IMG/VR virus record: IMGVR_UViG_3300005836_000035
Span: 1 to 29,251 of that record
Direction: 5' to 3' (one strand)
DNA length: 29,251 bases
DNA from: a virus
The notes under the pieces are model-generated. The model was not told the origin of the DNA. It did no database searches and saw nothing but the letters and a program-made list of their open reading frames with translations. The translations under genes and the position numbers were made by a program. This document shows, piece after piece, positions 27,797 to 29,251 of the stretch; the first letter of the stretch is position 1; the number at the start of each line of letters is the position of its first letter.

Positions 27797-28711
27797 ATGT
27801 TAACAAAAGCTCAATTTGACACCCTGCTCATTCCGATCATCTACCATCATTTTAATGTGGGGATGAACCGCGTGCCGAGTATGCGCAGCCGGCTTTTTAA
27901 CGTCCAGACGAGCAGCCTGGCAGCGGAACTCGGTACGGGTATGGGCGGCATTTCGGTAGACACGTGGGATGTCTACAAAAACAGCGGCGAGGCCGGAGTG
28001 AAGGGGCGGGTTGATTTCGATCAACTGTACACACAGACCTACACGCACACGGAATATCCGGTGCAGCTGGTCATTAAAAAGAACCTGCTGATGAATGACC
28101 AGTACGGTCAGATTCAGAAGGTGATCCAGCGTGTGGGCATTTCTGCCGAACAGAAGATGGAACTCGACTCGGCCAGCCTGCTTAACCTGGCATTCGACAG
28201 CGGGACGACATGGAGCGACGGCAAGCCGCTCTGCTCCGCGACTCACCCGGTGGGGCCGGGCGCAGGGGCAGCGGTGTTCAGCAACCGGGCAACGACTGCA
28301 CTTTCGGCGAAAGCGCTGAAAGATGCGCGCGTGGCGATGATGCGCTTCAAGGACAACAAAAACAACGAAATCGGCGTGATGCCGAATGAGTTGTGGGTGC
28401 CGCCGGAGCTGGAAGAAACCGCGCAGGCGCTGGTCAAGTCGATTGGCGACCCGGAAACGGGCAACCAGGGCGTTAACCCGAAAGCGGCGCAAAACTGGAT
28501 GGTGATCCCCTGGCTGCGTCTGAGCGACACGAAGAACTGGTTTATCAGCGACTCGATGTGGCGGGCTGAAGTGGTCAACTGGTACGTGCGCGAAATCACC
28601 TTGCCAATGCTGGTGGAAGAAAACACGACGGAAGTGGTCTACGAATTCAAGCTGCATTACAGCTTCGGCTGCGATGACTGGCGCTGGATTTACGGCAGCG
28701 AAGTGGCGTAA
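27797..28711 (+). CDS. Major capsid protein (Mu gpT-like, HK97 fold)
   Basis: A 304-residue protein with AAGGAG before the ATG. N-terminal FDTLLIPIIYHHFNVGMNRV, then FDQLYTQTYTHTEYPVQLVI, a central SGTTWSDGKPLCSATHPVGP, and C-terminal TKNWFISDSMWRAEVVNWYV. These match the Mu gpT-like major head subunit. There is no N-terminal delta-domain, which agrees with a separate scaffold gene upstream. It forms the icosahedral shell. A hairpin follows its stop after 23 bases. Confidence 0.9.
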   Translation: MLTKAQFDTLLIPIIYHHFNVGMNRVPSMRSRLFNVQTSSLAAELGTGMGGISVDTWDVYKNSGEAGVKGRVDFDQLYTQTYTHTEYPVQLVIKKNLLMNDQYGQIQKVIQRVGISAEQKMELDSASLLNLAFDSGTTWSDGKPLCSATHPVGPGAGAAVFSNRATTALSAKALKDARVAMMRFKDNKNNEIGVMPNELWVPPELEETAQALVKSIGDPETGNQGVNPKAAQNWMVIPWLRLSDTKNWFISDSMWRAEVVNWYVREITLPMLVEENTTEVVYEFKLHYSFGCDDWRWIYGSEVA

Positions 28712-28734
28712 CCAGGGCCGATAAGAAGCATTCG

Positions 28735-28760
28735 ATGACCTCGTTACGGCGGGGTCATTT
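28735..28760 (+). terminator. Terminator-like hairpin after the major capsid gene
   Basis: ATGACC (28735-28740) and GGTCAT (28753-28758) form a 6-bp stem with a 12-base loop, followed by TTTCAT. Placement after the capsid gene fits partial termination that raises capsid over downstream messages. Confidence 0.5.
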
Positions 28761-28793
28761 CATATAACCTGCAAAAACAGACGAGGTAAAGAA

Positions 28794-29251
28794 ATGAATC
28801 AATGGACGAATTATCCAAACGGCGCAACCAGCCTGGGATTCCCGATTCTTCCGGGGATGATACCGCCTGGGGGGGACGTGTATTTTCTCGATCCGGCGAA
28901 CGGATCAGACAGCAATTCGGGAAACGCACCGGACGACGCATTTTTAACGCTGCCAGCGGCGTATGCGGCACTGACGGCGAATCAAAACGACGTGCTGTTT
29001 TATATCGCCGATGCCAGCAGCATCAACCTGAGCGCACAGTTGGAGTGGGCCAAAAGCTACACGCACTTCATCGGCCTATGCGCGCCGACGATGGTGGGGC
29101 AGCGGGCACGAATCTTTCAGGCAGCGGGCGATTTGAACCTGGCCCCGCTGTTTAAAATCAGCGGTTCGGGCTGTATTTTCGCCAATCTGTACATTTTTCA
29201 GGGGACGGATGATGCGCAATCGCTGATCGACGTGCAGGTGACGGGGCAGCG
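28794..29251 (+). CDS. Beta-helix-type protein, 3' truncated
   Basis: At least 152 residues, running off the window. It starts MNQWTNYPNGATSLGFPILP, then VYFLDPANGSDSNSGNAPDD followed by AFLTLPAAYAAL. This 'Asp-Pro-x-Asn-Gly-x-x-x-x-Asn-Ser-Gly' opening is typical of right-handed parallel beta-helix (pectate-lyase-like) proteins. GSGCIFANLYIFQGTDD near the end looks like the first helix rungs. A GAGG lies upstream of the ATG. It may be a head-attached or tail-spike type protein. The assignment is by fold signature only. A longer reading in another frame over this region is a shadow. Confidence 0.65.
   Translation, partial: MNQWTNYPNGATSLGFPILPGMIPPGGDVYFLDPANGSDSNSGNAPDDAFLTLPAAYAALTANQNDVLFYIADASSINLSAQLEWAKSYTHFIGLCAPTMVGQRARIFQAAGDLNLAPLFKISGSGCIFANLYIFQGTDDAQSLIDVQVTGQ

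Noticed and set aside
27800-28657. 285-codon minus-strand open frame opposite the major capsid gene
   Set aside because: Antisense shadow; composition dominated by His, Arg, Val and no ribosome site.
28802-29155. 117-codon plus-strand open frame near the right end
   Set aside because: The overlapping frame starting at 28794 has a better start, a beta-helix signature and runs off the end; the 28802 product is Arg/Gly-rich and unlike a protein.

Overview
The window reads as a stretch of a temperate tailed-phage (siphovirus-like) or phage-plasmid genome. It cannot be placed taxonomically from sequence alone. The base composition, the short Thr/Pro-rich linkers (PTATPQP-type) on exported proteins, the Excalibur-type domain, and the abundance of a C-rich palindromic repeat make a Chloroflexota (Anaerolineae-like) host my best guess. 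Both ends fall inside structural genes: the C-terminal end of a tail or fibre-like protein at the left and a beta-helix-type protein at the right. The tail-assembly genes therefore lie outside the window. No complete tRNA, rRNA or CRISPR array was seen.

Layout. (1) 1-2034, plus strand: end of a fibre-like protein, a small exported protein, a coiled-coil protein with a C-terminal membrane anchor, and a holin-like membrane protein. (2) 2143-5207, minus strand: small hypothetical genes with duplicated terminator hairpins, a zinc-ribbon protein, a first tyrosine recombinase and an unknown gene. (3) 5252-5413: divergent promoters with three copies of a candidate operator, then a Cro/CI-type regulator and an Excalibur-domain protein on the plus strand. 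(4) 6315-7278, minus strand: a tRNA 3'-end remnant (candidate att site) beside a second tyrosine recombinase. (5) 7365-16407, plus strand: early and replication region with ParA, a 749-residue ParB-like protein, a replication protein carrying a DnaA N-terminal-type domain, and many small overlapping genes. (6) 16533-21169: terminase small subunit, a ParB-like-domain protein, terminase large subunit and portal. (7) 21170-25043: an accessory region in the middle of the head module. It holds a three-gene plus-strand cassette with its own promoter, operator and terminator, then a minus-strand island carrying the MuF-type minor head protein and two small genes. (8) 25105-26446: a fibre or lectin-like protein, a small exported protein and a tiny membrane protein, closed by a strong terminator. 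(9) 26581-29251: scaffold, decoration-like protein, major capsid protein, terminator and the start of a beta-helix protein.

How the parts fit. Divergent transcription around the regulator, two integrases and a tRNA-type att site indicate lysogeny. ParA, the ParB-like protein and the DnaA_N-type initiator suggest that the element can also replicate and segregate as a plasmid. TerS, TerL, portal, MuF, scaffold and capsid make the DNA packaging and head machinery.

The most striking pattern is a short GC-rich palindromic repeat (C-rich arm, variable centre, GGCGAGGGGA-type arm). I count 13 copies plus a vestige, all in the same orientation. Nine of them lie inside reading frames without breaking them, and others sit exactly at module boundaries, including both sides of the accessory region between portal and scaffold.
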